Shown: piece after piece, positions 1 through 12,528 of the stretch
Layout: each line of letters starts with the position of its first letter
Position numbering within the stretch: the stretch's first letter is position 1
From: Gordionus sp. m RMFG-2023
Lineage: Eukaryota; Nematomorpha; Gordioida; Chordodea; Parachordodidae
Length of the DNA: 64,000 bases
Assembly (NCBI RefSeq): GCF_954871325.1
Contig: NC_088775.1
Location: 60,117,561-60,181,560, forward strand
Reading direction: 5' to 3'
Made by a program: the position numbers and the translations under genes
The notes under the pieces: generated by a model
Told to the model about the DNA's origin: nothing
The model's input: the letters and a program-made list of their open reading frames with translations, nothing else
Database searches by the model: none

Positions 1-335
1 ATATATTCGCATTCCAGGGCTCGCGCTGAACTTCCTAAAAAACAAAGAAGGGTTCAACCCGTGGAAGCTTCGCGTTTAAATAAACCAGGGGCTGGGCCAA
101 TAGGTGATATGCCATTGCAGCCGAGGCGGTTCGAGGATATCAAACATCATTAAACCCATCTAGTGCTTAACAAATCAGGATTAAGCTGTCTAGTATTTAA
201 CAAGCCAATGTAAAGCAGTCTAGCGTTTTCCGGGTGGGGGAGCCTTATCAGAGACAACCAGTAATGCCCGTAATCACAAATTCCCCAGGTCACCATTGCC
301 CAAATCAAAAATGCATACATCTTTTAATTCCCTAC
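1..335 (+). pseudogene. Decayed copy of the Kv3/Shaw channel last exon
   Basis: The first 150 bases match the 5' part of the intact channel exon (from about 11670) at roughly 85 percent by eye. They encode the same juxtamembrane stretch (YSHSRARAELPKK, then [15 protein letters not shown]). The reading frame stops at 151-153. Nucleotide similarity then resumes at about 228-335 (the GGGTGGGGGAGCC and CAAATGCATAC blocks). Between them lie short repeated units beginning TCTAG (about 158-225) that the intact exon lacks. The copy is already inside the homologous exon at base 1, so it continues to the left of the window. It has the same strand as the intact exon, about 11.3 kb upstream. It is most likely a relic of an exon or gene duplication; an alternative short last exon ending at the early stop cannot be excluded. 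Confidence 0.8.
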
Positions 336-2853
336 ATTGGAAATTTGAGTTTTCGTAAATATCATTTTAAGTTAATAAAAAATTATCCTCTTTTATTCCC
401 CCTCCCCCATACCCTTCATTCCAAAAACTATAAAAAAACTAAATAAAGTATGCCACCAATAATTTTAAAAAATAAGTATAAGTTAATAATTTATATATTT
501 CAGCAAAAAGCATTTTAATTTAATGAAAAACAAAAATCTTTTTAAAATATGAAACCATATTAAAAGCCTGTACCATTGGCGTAGGAAAATATAATTATTT
601 TTTGTTTTCATAATATTTTTATATTGATATCTCGACGAAAATTTATTTTAATTTGATAAAACCCCATCCTTGGTTTTCTTTTATAAAATAATAACAAAAG
701 TGCGCGAAATACTATAAACAGATTTCATTTTATAATCAAATTTTCACATAAAAAATTTGTTATAAATTATATAAAAATAAATTTAAAAAACGGGACGCTT
801 CTCACGGACTCTATGATTAACATGAGATCGGTGTTTGACCTTTTCTATTTTCAATTTTAAAAGTACACATAAAATTACTTTACTGATCACCCATTTTATT
901 ATCTTTTTCAATTTCACCTTAACTAATTTATCTTATTACGGTATCACGTTTTCCAAAGATGCCACAAGTCTATTTCACTACCTTTTTATTCTACCCGCTA
1001 CTAGATTATAAAAGTATCAAAGCTACAGCTAGAGATATCGAGTCTCATATATGAAATGAAATATAAAATGTTGATTATTTATATGATAGTGATTTTTTTT
1101 TATTTAATTGCTTTTGTTATGAATTTTTCAGATTGAAGTTTAAACTAAAATGCATATTATTTAAGCGATGCATTTTCTAAACTTTAGAATTCGTGCTTTG
1201 GACAAATTTCATGCTTAGGACTGCTTTTTAATATGAGTCATATTAATTTTAAATTTTTGAAAATTTAACTCGATTCAAAATATGAAATTTATATTTTTAT
1301 ATCTATTAAATAACCCGAAAAATAACAAACAATATCTATAAATATCATATGATCTTAGGATTAAAAAATATTTTGAATCGGAGAAAAGAAACCGCTTATA
1401 ACTGGTTTTTATTTATTGAATGGAAAAATTTATTATTAAATTAGTAAATACTAATCAGACTATTGGCTCACCCAGATATCCAGTCCTTATATAATTTTCC
1501 TCTAGCATAATGCCATCTTGGCAAAAAAATATTTACAAGCGTTTTACTTTAAACTATCTACCATACGAGTTGAAGCACATAAACGGGCGTGTAGCAAGGG
1601 AGGGTAGGAAGACAAATCTCTTCAACCTTAAAGTAAAAAAATTGAGGTTATAAGAATCTTGATATTTATTATATAACAACTTAGAAAACTAATTTCACGA
1701 GATGTAAGTGGTTTTTGAGGCAAAAGCGAGATTATATGATTTTCAGATTCCCAAGCCTCGACTTTTACCTAGACAAACAAAAAGTTCCAATATTAACGTG
1801 GACTTAATTGAGGATTACTATAAAATAACCGTTTTTATTCCACTTTTGGTTACATTTTTGACTCAAACCAATAAATGATTTGTGAATCATCAAATGGCTC
1901 TATCCAAATTATAAATACTATTACCTATAGAAATGATATATTAAATATATATATTGAAAAAATTGAGTATTTAGCTCAATTTTATTCAGAGGCTATAAAT
2001 GCATTCGTAGGTAAATTCATTTCAGAATTTAAATATTAGTATGAAAGATTAATTTTAGCAGATAATCCTCCAAGAAATATTTTGTCTTTTTTCAAATATA
2101 TTAAAATTAAAATGTACTAACGAACTAATTATTGTTATAAACGTCAGAGTTAATGCCTACAAAAGTTTAGCTGGCTTTTTAAGGCATGATATCATAGCTT
2201 TTATTCTTGAAATTTGGTTACTTTTTTTTATGGCTGGTGAAATTGATTGAAGAATAAATAAGTAAGGCTCTAAATATTAATGCAAGCCAGATATTTATAA
2301 CTTCTATATTCGCCATTCGATATTTGAAAAAATAAATTTTTAATAATCATTTCCCCCTTCCCATCCACTAAACAGAATAAAGCAATAAAATTTACTAATT
2401 AAGAACTACATAGTGGTTTGGTATAAGTTTCAGAATTAGTGGTTATTAGCCTAACTCACTTCACGCTTAAAGCGTGACGTCATAGTTTTCATTTTGTTTA
2501 TGCTCATCTTTTTTATAGCTCTCAAAAGTGATAGAGGAATTAATAAGCATCTTTTATATTTTCTATTCTAGCAAACCAGTTAAGGCAATTTATTCTTATT
2601 TTCCTAATAATTATGCACTAAACATTGATAAAATTTTCAGAATAAATGCTTTCAATCTATTTTGTAAAAAATCCTAGCTACGACCAGGAGCGGACTAGCC
2701 AGTAAATCTAGTGGGGAAAAGTCTGGGCCGAGATTTCAAAAATTTAGGGGCCTTTAGGAAAGAAAAAATAATTTTTTTAAAACAATTGATATAAAATCTA
2801 AATTTAGGAAATAAAAATTAGATTTAAAGGTTTAGCCCCTTAGTCAAAAATAT
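336..2853. other. AT-rich non-coding stretch
   Basis: No coding region or complete element is recognised. Around 2685-2840 a GC-richer patch (AGCGGACTAGCCAG, then GGGCCGAG and AGGGGCC) resembles the end of a hAT-type element, but no partner end or target duplication is visible. Confidence 0.5.
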
Positions 2854-3062
2854 TGTTGTTGAACGGCTCGTTTAGAGCCGATTTTTAAAAACGGCTTTAT
2901 CCAGAAAAATATTACTTAACCATGAAGATTTTTCCCATAGATGGTACAAAGGTTTGGACTTATATTAGCGAAATCTCGAGGCTAACTCAATATCATTCTG
3001 GCTAAAATATTGAGTTAGCCGTTTATAAAAATCGACTCAAATCGAATCTGTTTAAACAACAC
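2854..3062. mobile_element. 209-bp MITE with 13-bp flanking direct repeats
   Basis: The ends are imperfect inverted repeats: TGTTGTTGAACGGC on the left against GTTTAAACAACAC on the right. Inside are inverted subterminal blocks containing AACGGCT and GAGTTAGCC. The element is flanked by perfect 13-bp direct repeats TAGTCAAAAATAT (2841-2853 and 3063-3075). Relatives lie at 15187-15335 and in the channel 3'UTR from 12529. The terminus resembles the CAGTGTTGTTAAA end of the hAT at 37154, but the flanking repeat is longer than the 8 bp usual for hAT. Confidence 0.7.
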
Positions 3063-3075
3063 TAGTCAAAAATAT

Positions 3076-3540
3076 GATCATTTCTTTATTTTCATTAGTT
3101 CTAAAAATGGGGATCCAACAGAAATAAAATAGGGAGAAATATTTTCGTATTATTATTGTCTTAAACTAAATAGCTTCAGGTAAATATTTAATTTATCTAT
3201 ATAAATATATACATGAAATATTTTTAGTTTATATATAGTAAGTAGGGCATTATTATACTTGTATAAATATTTAATGGGAATGGAAATTAAAACAAACTCC
3301 TAAAAATGATTATTTTAATTTTAAAATATATATTAAATAGATTTTTATTTAAAAAAACAAATTCTCTGATTTAAATTACTAATTTGTCAGTTTTTCATGT
3401 GCATTAATTATAAGAAAATTTATAACCCCCTCCCCCTAACTATAATGAACCATATTTTTTAGATTGTAAATATGACTTAATACACTATATTACATTTTTA
3501 GAATTTAACTGAACTGATATAATATTTTAATTTATATTTT
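3076..3540. other. AT-rich stretch, nothing recognised
   Basis: No gene, repeat or element end could be supported here. Confidence 0.5.
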
Positions 3541-3548
3541 TTTTCTCT

Positions 3549-5580
3549 TTAGCTTTCACCTCTTCTGGTGGTAAGCTCCTTCAACATTTCTCTCCACTTT
3601 ATGTTATTCATACAATCTCTTTTATCTAATTTATACTTCTTTATATTGGCTCTAACTTTATGGCCCCGTTGAAGTTTTGGCCTTCCTCTTTTACGTTTGC
3701 CCATCACTTCCAAACTCTCAACCTTATTTCCTATGTAGTTTATAGGCCTTCTCATTGTGTGCCCATACCACCTAAGTCTGTTTACCATTAACTTAGTCTT
3801 ATGGGCACTAACTTTAAACTACTTAGTATTCTTTTACTGCGCACTTTATCCTTTCTTGTTACGCCAGCAATCATCCTCAGCATTCTCATCTCCATAGTTT
3901 GTATACTTCTCTCGTCTGATTCCTTGGTTGGCCATGTTTCCGAACTATATAGAATAGTTGGTTGTACTATGGAACTGTAAATTTTTCCCTTTCATTTGCC
4001 ACTTTAACCACCCTTGATTAATTTTACTCTTTATCTCTTTTTCTATTGTGCTGTTTGTTTGTATAGTGGAGCTCAAATATTTGCAACTTTCAATTGCCGA
4101 TATCTGCCATTCATTTATATCAATAATCTCTGTTTCATCTCTTCCTATCACCATATACTCCGTCTTTTCTCTATTTACTTTTAGTCCGTGCTTTTCTAGG
4201 ATATTTATCCAACTCACTAATCTTTCTTTCATTTCATCCTTGGATTCGGCAAGTATCACAATATCATCTGCAAATATCATATTCCACGAGATAGTTTGAG
4301 GTATACTGTGCTAATACATCTATTACTGTAATGAAAAGAAGTGGGCTGAGAGTCGACCCTTGATGAACTCCTTCGGCTATTGTGAAGCCTGCTGAAGTAC
4401 CTGTTGTGCTACGGACCATTGTTCTATGGCCAATATACTTATCCTGTATTATTCTTATATATTTTTCGGGAACCTTTTTGTGGCGTAGCGCCCACCAGAT
4501 AAGTTTTCTTGGGATTCTATCGAAGGCCTTTTCTAGATCGAGAAAGACCATGTGTAGCCTTTTATTCTTTTCCCTGTATTTTTCACTCTAATTGTGTGGA
4601 TAGCATCACTTGTTGATCTTCCAGGCATAAAGCCAAACTAAGTCTCTCCTATTTCGATTATGTCTCTTAATCTTTTTTCTATTATTTTTTCGTATAGTTT
4701 TAGACAATGTGACATTAGTTTTATGCTCCTGTAATTTTCACAATTGTGTGGATCCCCTTTATTTTTGAAGATAGGAACTAGATAGCTCTGCCTCCATTTT
4801 TGAGGGATCTCTTCATTTCCCAGTATTTTATTGTACAGATTTGTGAGGAGATGTATTCCATCATCTCCTAGTGCTTTTAGGGTTTCTATTGGAATATCAT
4901 CTGGACCCCTAGCTTTGTTGTTTTTCATATGCTTGAGGCATATGATTATCTCTTGCTCTGTTATTGGTGTTATAAGGTTTTGACACGGGGAGTGTTCATC
5001 TAAATGTAGTATGTGGGGATTAAAGTTGAGAAGCTCCTGAAAATATTCTTTCCATCTATTATTTCTTTTTCCTTTATTATCAATTTCCCATCTTTGTTTT
5101 TGATTACTTTCGGAGCTCCGGTTATAACCCTAGAATTCTTTTCTCGCAGTTTGGCTAATCTGTATATTTTATTTTACCCTTCTTTGGTATGTAGTTCTTC
5201 ATACATGTCATCGTATGCTATAGATTTGGCCCTAGCCACGGCCTTTGTAGCTATTCTCTTGGATTTTTTGTATCTTGTCTTGTCATCTGGGTTTTTGGAT
5301 TTGTACCATATTTTATAAAGGGCTTTTTTCTCCTGTATAGTGGTTTGTCTTCATTCCACCACCATAGTTCTTTGTATAATTTATTACCTCCCCTTGTCAA
5401 GCCTAGTGTTGATTTGGCAGTGTCTATTAATCTGGATGAAAGGTCTGTCCACATTTTACTGATTTGTGAGGAATCTATTGTTTCAATGTTTGCATTGATT
5501 GCAAATGCATCTGTCATTGTTTTTAATTTACCCCATTTGATGCATGGTTCCAGTTTTATCTTGTTTGAGTGGATTTATTT
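3549..5580 (-). mobile_element. 5'-truncated RTE-like LINE (reverse transcriptase)
   Basis: Read leftwards, the strand gives the usual order of a LINE pol. It starts with a pre-RT region with a WWWN motif (about 5375-5350), then KNNKARGPDDIP (about 4925), then an RT core with FLDLEKAFDRIPR and EGVHQGSTLSPLLF (4550-4350). FADDIVILAES follows (4275), and last comes the RLRWYGHTMRRP tail with KRKRGRPK (3775-3665) that ends many RTE-type proteins. The frame is broken several times between these blocks. No endonuclease domain is seen upstream of 5580, so the copy is 5' truncated, as is normal for LINEs. A short A-rich tail on the - strand lies below 3549. The clade (RTE/BovB-like) is judged from motif memory only. 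Confidence 0.85.
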
Positions 5581-5593
5581 GTGATGTGTAAAT

Positions 5594-5720
5594 TAGAGAT
5601 CTGCAAAGTTAGACCCGACCCGTACCCGGCCCAGGCTTCGGGCCGGGCTAGGGCCTAATTCTATTTCAAATAATCGGGTTCGGGCCGGGCCTAATATTTT
5701 TTTAAAAATTTGATAGAATC
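5594..5720. repeat. End of a GC-motif MITE (TAGAGATCTGCA terminus)
   Basis: The terminus TAGAGATCTGCA is followed by repeated GGGCCGGGC-type words. This matches the layout of the complete 284-bp MITE at 29305-29588. The other end was not found. It abuts the truncated 5' edge of the LINE. Confidence 0.5.
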
Positions 5721-6616
5721 AAATGGTTTATTAAGTCTTCCATATGATAATTAATACTTTTATTCCTTTATTTAAATGCACAAGGTTTTATTGATATAAT
5801 ATCTTACCCTGTTAATTTATATTTTCCTAATTCTATTGTATTATCATATAGAATTGATTTAAATCTATAAAATTAGCTAATGAATTTTTATATTATTATT
5901 ACATATTATAATATTTAATATTTCTAAGCATAATTTAATTGATCCAACTATTAGCCCTTATGTATCTAAGTTACTAATATCATTAATACAATATCTTCTA
6001 AATATATATTTCAGCAATGATATATGAATGTTTATGAAACTTACCGAAATACTAAAAGAGAGTTTTAACATTTATAGAATGTTCATTTAATTATTTTAAA
6101 CTATCCATATTTTAATGCTACTAAATATCTTAATGTAAAAATATCATTATTTTAACCACAAAAACACGTTTTAATATAAAAAATTAAATTTCCCCAAATA
6201 TACATATAGAATGGTATTTATTACATAATTAAATTTGAACTTTTAAAGATTACTGGTTTAAAAAAAATCGCTAAATTGGCAATCCTCTTGTGCACACTAG
6301 CACTAGTCTCCCGTAGTGATGGCAATTAATGGTGGTATTGATTTTCATTAAAATTAGACTATTGGCGTTGTATATTTTCTCTCTCTTTCCACATTCATGC
6401 CAAATTATCGGTTTTTCGGTGGAAATTTTCTATATTATAAAGAATCAAATAATTTTGCCACCATACAAAACTCATCCCGTTACATCTTTAACATTTAATC
6501 TAAATATTAATAATCCATATATTATTATATTTCCGTAGAATCTAAAAATCTATTAAAGTAATATATAATAAATTCACATGTAATTTTTTAAGCTTCTTGC
6601 ATCCTTGTTTCATTTC
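5721..6616. other. AT-rich stretch, nothing recognised
   Basis: No coding or structural feature could be supported. Confidence 0.5.
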
Positions 6617-6770
6617 AGGGCCGGCTCCAGACTTTTTAAAATTAGGCCAAATAGGATTTTTTTTTCTTTATTATTTTAAGTAATATTTTATCATAAAAAA
6701 TTATTATATAAATATTTTTTTCTAGTACAAAATTTTTGCCGCTATAGGCCGTAAACTTGTAAACATCATC
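6617..6770. repeat. hAT-like terminal fragment
   Basis: CAGGGCCGGCTCCAGAC looks like a hAT-type terminus, and a related AGGCCGTA patch follows near 6745. No second end or target duplication was located, so only a fragment is claimed. Confidence 0.35.
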
Positions 6771-6826
6771 TTAAGCTAATAAAAAGTTTTCTAAACACTC
6801 CTTATCCTTTCTCCCCAAAAAATATA

Positions 6827-9171
6827 TGGTGAATTCCATATCAAATCAGCCAAGGTTTCAACCCGACCCCCTTCAATTTTTCTTAAATTTTGTATACTGG
6901 TAGTATATACTATAACTAAGAAAAAAATGAAATTTTACCTTCCAACACTGTTTACCCCTAAGATATGGCCGTTTAAAGCGCGGAAAAATGGTACATTTTT
7001 GACAAAATGCACCTCATTTACTTTCAAATATCTCGAAAAATAATTAAGTTAGAAAAATAATTTAAATTATATTTTGTAGCTTAATAAAAGTTCTTTAAAA
7101 TGACATAAAAATAAATATGATGGACATTTTATTAATAGTGAAAACCAGATGTGTAAAACCGGAAATGGCAATAGAAAAAAAGGTATTTTTTTCTGCAGAT
7201 AGATATCACACTGCTTTATATTTGTACAAAATCCTAGACTGGGATGAACATGGGTTTAGGAGTTATCACTCTTTATATGGCTAAAATTGAACAAATTTAA
7301 CATTAATATCATCATATTATAATTTAATGAATAGTTATGAAATAATCTTAATTTAAAAATTATGTCTAAATGACAGGCCCTTACTTTTTTTTTTATCTTT
7401 ATCAAAATTTTTGAGAAGTGGCTGGAATAATGAGCTTTGTTTAACACTTTAGTTAAATTTTATCTCGAAGTTACTTGACAAAATAATTTTAAACATATTT
7501 ATAACTTTATTTGCCTCAAATTGCATTACATATAATAATATCAATAATTTATAATTAAAATATATCATATATTATAATCATTCAAGGAATTTTAATAAAT
7601 TATGACTTTTGTTTTCGTCTAAGGGAATAAAAGCTTGGAACTTTGTGTTCCAGAAATTCTCTTTGCTCTCAAAAATCTGCTTTCAAGATGAGTTTCTATG
7701 TCATACATTCATTATTGCTCACTTGCTTGCATAGTTAAATAAATCTATTGTTGTCAATATGTGATGTTCATATGGACGTTGCAAGCTTGCTCGAGCTGCT
7801 AACCGTTTAGTAACGGCCCCCAAAATGTCGCATGGACGTTTACCTTGTGCGGTTTCAAAAAATGTCACTCAGCCTTTATCCCAAAATCATTTTCATTATT
7901 GTAGAGATTAATGAAACTTTTTATTTTTATATTGGTTACTGATCCATCAGAAAAATAATAAATTTTAGCCACCCTATTAAATCTTTCCTTCAAAAATACT
8001 ATCAATTTTAAAATAAATAAAATGTACATGCGTTGTGCTTTAAACAACTTGATATAACCACTAAATTTACATGTTTTATTTTGTTCTCACGGTAATAAAT
8101 TATAAGAGTTGATAGTGGCTTGATTATTGGTCTGATTAAATCCTTGTGCATGGTTCTGCACTACAAATGCATAATTTTCTGAAAAGTCTGCAATAACTAA
8201 GAATTCGCCAACATTTAAATTGAATTTTTAAAATTTCGAATTATTGATTATCGTGAAGCTATAAACAAATGAGGAATTAAATTGTTTAATTATTCAATTA
8301 AATAATCTACAATTTCATCAGCGGATTTTGTCAGTGTTTCGAGGGTAGTTCGATCAACTGTTATCCATTGTTTGAATGTTTTATAATCTATAGAATTCTC
8401 GTCAAATAATATATTAAGCCTTTCTTTTAATTTTGAATATATAGGGGAAAATTTATTGTTGAATTTCAATTTTGGTAGATTATTTTATACTAAATAAAAT
8501 ATTTAAAATTATTTTGTCAAGTAATTTTAATTTCGAGATAAAATTTAACTAAAGTTTTTACACATTATCCCAGCCACCTCTCAATTTTTTTTATAAAGAT
8601 AAAAAAAAGTAAGGGCCTGTCATTTAGACATAATTTTTAAATTAACATTATTTCATAACTATTCATTAAATTAAAATATGATGATATATTGTTAAATTTG
8701 TTCAATTTTAGCCATATAAAGAGTGATAACTCCTAAACCCATGTTCATCCCAGTCTAGGATTTTGTACAAATATAAAGCAATGTGATATCTATCTACAGA
8801 AAAAAAATTTTGAAAAAAATACCTTTTTTTCTATTGCCATTTCCGGTTTTACACATCCGGTTTTCAATATTAATAAAATGTCCATCATATTTATTTTTAT
8901 GTCATTTTAAAGAACTTTTATTAAGCTACAAAATAAAATTTAAATTATTTTTCTAACTTAATTATTTCTCGAGATATTTGAAAATAAATGAGGTGCATTT
9001 TGTCAAAATGTACCATTTTTCCGCGCTTTAAACGGCGATATCTTAGCGGGTAAACAGTGCTGCATGGTAAAATTTCATTTTTTTCTTAACCAGTATGCAA
9101 AATTTAAGAAAAATTGAAGGGGATCGGGTTGAAAATCGACTTTTTTTGTTGATTTGATATGGAATTCACCA
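6827..9171. mobile_element. Foldback element with about 665-bp inverted arms
   Basis: The left arm (6827 to about 7497) and right arm (about 8499 to 9171) are long imperfect inverted repeats of one another, alignable throughout with small indels. The outermost sequence is TGGTGAATTCCATATCAAAT, and TATA flanks both ends (6823-6826 and 9172-9175), a possible 4-bp target duplication. The centre holds decayed coding sequence on the - strand (separate entry). A solo end of the same family sits at about 10605-10697. The superfamily is not assigned. Confidence 0.85.
7690..8470 (-). pseudogene. Decayed DDE-like protein inside the foldback element
   Basis: In order on the - strand, in different frames, are FKQWITVDRTTLETLTKSAD (about 8375-8310), EFLVIADFSENYAFVVQ (about 8210-8155), YYFSDGSVTN (about 7965), NDFGIKAE followed by HFFETAQGKRPCD, and KRLAARASLQRPYEHHIL (about 7800). 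I recall this block order from proteins found in many copies in invertebrate genomes, with a FSENY word, a FSDG word and an AEWHFF word. The conserved D, D and E of these words could be a DDE catalytic triad; that is inference. Stops and frame changes separate the blocks. The long arms around it support a transposase role. Confidence 0.65.
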
Positions 9172-10604
9172 TATACAATATATCACTATAAACAATGATT
9201 TGAAAGAAATTTTTTTTAAAAAATGTAATAGCTAAATGCCTGCAGTGGTTCAAGAAAATTAGAGAAAACCTACCTAATCGTTTCTTCTCTTTAGCAAATT
9301 CTTAGCTTCACTAGCTGAAATGGCTTTGACTCATTTGACCTGTGTTTCTAAACATCCTTTTAGTTACTTTTTATCAAAATGAAGCGACAATTGTAAAGAC
9401 CATCATTAAATGCTCTATATCTAAGATATATAGATTTTAAATATTTTGTAGGGTGGGAGGGGGTATCTAAATTAAATAGAAATGAGAATATATTGAAAAT
9501 TGCTCAGGCGTTTCCCTTATTGTAGATATTTTCTTAAGCAAAAAGATGAACACCTCATTTATATATAATGTTTTGGTACATGTTGGAAAAGTTATAGATT
9601 AGAGGTGGTAAACTTATTATAAATCGCTCAGAATTAGACCTTTCTGTCAGAGACCTTCTTAATTAGGGAATTTGATAAGAAAATATGGACATATGACTTG
9701 CACATGGGCAATATGAAATTGTGGAATGATGATTCATTACATATTGGGAAATAAAGAGCTAAAGTATTCAGAAATCTCAAACAATGTAAAATGATAAAGC
9801 AAGAAAATTACAATACATGAATTCGAAGCTCTAGGCCAATATTTAATTGAGGCGTTGACCAGGATGCTAAATAAGATTGTTACAACTATTACGAATGAAA
9901 GGATAATTGTCTGGTCTTCATCTACAAAAATATAGATTATAGTGATGTACAGAATTTTGAAAACTATCACTGACTCTCGCTTTAAGATTATGGGAGGGGG
10001 GGGGGGGGGTGATCAAAAATCACTTACCAATTCTAGGTAATGTTCGGTAGATTAATCTCCCCTACCTGCAGTGCAATTGTACTTATCATATTGTTTTTTC
10101 ATTATGCTTTGATTTTACATACATTCGTTTTAAAACAAATATTTTAATTTAACACATGACTAATGTCATTTTTAGATGGTATATATGTAGTAAGGTATAT
10201 ATGTAGTAACTTAGATAAAAACCTCGGCAGACGCCCACAAGCTAAGATTTGATTTCCAGATTGAGAATTTCTCTGAAATCGTTAGGAAAGAGGGTAGGAT
10301 TTGTTAGTAAAAAATATATTATAATAAGCCACCATTTATAACAATCAAACTAAAACTCTTTCGGGCATCATAATTTAGGTTAGGAATACAAATGAACATT
10401 AGTTAATAAAGTGATTGTCACTAATAGCAACCGAATCTAATAATTGTTTTGGCATTTATATTTTTTAAAATAATATTTAAAATTATTATATGACGCGTTT
10501 ATCTAGATTATATCCAAAGATATTTAAAATTAAAGGGAGAGCATTATTCCCAAAGACCTGTATTTCAGCCGCTGTTTGGAGTTGGAGACTAAAATTTTAT
10601 TTAT
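9172..10604. other. AT-rich stretch with a poly-G run
   Basis: No gene is recognised. A G-run lies near 9993-10008, and a 16-bp unit (GTATATATGTAGTAA) is directly repeated near 10180-10210. Confidence 0.5.
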
Positions 10605-10697
10605 TTATTAGTTATAATATGCAAACTAGTAAAAATTTTAGAAAAATCTGAGGGAGTTGGGTTGAAACTCATTTTGATTTGTCATGGAATTCACCAT
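10605..10697. repeat. Solo end of the foldback family
   Basis: About 90 bp ending in TGGAATTCACCATATA match the right terminus of the element at 6827-9171, including the AAAAATCTGAGGGAGTTGGG-type stretch just inside the end. No second end was found nearby. Confidence 0.6.
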
Positions 10698-11583
10698 ATA
10701 TAAAAACGATTGCATAATCATATTATCAATTCTTCTGATTTCATTTATAATATTCAAATTAATCCTATAATAAATTTCATGTACTCACAAGAATACAATT
10801 TATATAATTCTCAATAATATGCAAATTTAAACGAAAAGATTCACTTACAAAAAGTAATGACTTTAACGAGATTAAGAGACGCCCAGTAGAATTTGAAAGT
10901 AAAAATATTTCAAATACTTATTACAGGAAATAAAAATAGAGGCTACATTTTTGGTGGGCGAAATAACCAAATTTTGATAAAGTGCTTGCCAATAGAAGGG
11001 TAGGTTATATTAAGTAACTGACGAAGACAGAGAAGAATAGTTTTAAGATGATTTAGATATTAAATACAAGGACTTTTATAATCACGGAGATGGAGGTGTG
11101 ACGTAAGATCGTCATTGAAATTGACGGGATAGTTTTGATTTCCTTTTTTTAGCTAATTTTGATTGGAATTTTACTTATTTTGCTAATTTTATTTTAATCT
11201 TCCTTTTTAATACTAATTTTGTACGTGGTATAAGAGTAAATCGACATTTGGCTTAATGGGGGGGGGGGGGGGTAACGCTGTTGAGATAAAATGCAATTGA
11301 AAAAGCATATAAAAAGGAAGGTATAAGAGGCGTAAAGTAAACTTAGTTTGAATAAGAACAAATGTAGTGAACAAACATAGTTAGGTCATAGGAAGAATAT
11401 AGTCGAAATATATAGGTATAGTAAATAGCGAAATAACAAAAATAAAATGAGCACAAACTATAATGGTGACATTGGATAAAAAGGAATATTATTAAGGTAA
11501 GGATAGTTAAATAAAGCATCAAGGATCGTTTTAAATTGATAATAAAGATTTTTTTTTCAAATTGTGTTTACACAATGTTTTAG
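10698..11583. other. Intron upstream of the channel last exon
   Basis: This is AT-rich, with a G-run near 11260-11272. Just upstream of the exon it ends in a T-rich tract and the acceptor TTTTAG at 11578-11583. No earlier channel exon (such as one with the TVGYGD selectivity filter) was found anywhere to its left in the window. Confidence 0.6.
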
Positions 11584-12506
11584 GCATGGTTGTAGGAGCT
11601 TTTTGCGCTCTTGGTGGAGTTTTAACCATCGCACTTCCAGTGCCGGTCATAGTTAGTAATTTCGCCATGATATACTCACATTCTCAGGCTCGCGCTAAAC
11701 TTCCTAAAAAGCGAAGAAGGGTTCAACCCGTGGAAGCTCCACGTTTAAATAAACCTGGAGGTGGGTCTATAGGTGGTTCCAATATGCCATTGCAGCCAAG
11801 ACGGGCCAATGCCATCAAACATCATTCAACTACGCCCCCTAACACAATTTCGGTAAAGCCATCGGGTGCTTCTCACAATTTAGGCTTCCCGGGTGGGGGA
11901 GCCATGTCAGAGTCAACCGGCAATGCCCTTAATCGTAAATTCCCTAGTCACCAATCGCCCAAACAAATGCATACGGCTTCCAATGCCTCACCCACATCTC
12001 CCAGAGTTATTCATGCCAAAAATGGAAATATTCTAAGCCCTCAGGGCTCTCGTAGAAGTGGCCAGAACTCTAAACTGACTAACATGAACGTTAACAATAA
12101 CAATAGCAACACAAACATGACCACGATGATGGTTTCAGTAGTAGAGAATGACTATAATCCTTTTTCGTCTTCGTTCACAGTGACCAAGGATAAACGTAAC
12201 ACAACGACTGATTGTGATTTGTCCCACCGGTCTAATCTCTCAATAAACTCAGAAAATAATTCGCCGACGCCCGTCAGTATCAGCTCAAGAAAAAGATTTA
12301 GTCGAAGCAACAACGTTGTAAATAATAGTACGGCTTCCTCAATTAATTTGATTGCATTAGGGGAAGTTGAGAAAGAAATGGAAGATGATAGATATACACC
12401 TTCTTCAACAAATACATTAGCCGGTGTAAAAGTAAATCATATATCACCCGGTTTGCCCAACAAGGATTCGAATAACCTACACAAAACCTTGAATGATGAA
12501 AGTTAA
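11584..12506 (+). CDS. Last coding exon of a Shaw/Kv3-type potassium channel
   Basis: The exon starts after a T-rich tract and AG. It encodes the end of the pore loop and S6 ([19 protein letters not shown], then the PVPVIVSN gating hinge), followed by [20 protein letters not shown], a hallmark of the Kv3/Shaw subfamily just after S6. The remaining roughly 245 residues are a low-complexity, Asn/Ser/Pro-rich cytoplasmic tail ending in LNDES and a TAA stop. The protein would sit in the plasma membrane as a tetrameric delayed-rectifier channel. T1, S1-S5 and the selectivity filter must come from exons outside the window. The frame is open throughout, in contrast to the decayed copy at 1-335. Shaw versus a closely related Kv group is judged by the KLPKKRRR motif. 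Confidence 0.93.
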
Positions 12507-12528
12507 AAAATATGTTTAAAAAAATATC

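Noticed and set aside
9993-10008. Poly-G runs here and near 11260 and 63184 as possible quadruplex signals
   Set aside because: Single homopolymer runs in low-complexity DNA, easily length errors; no pattern of separate G-tracts.
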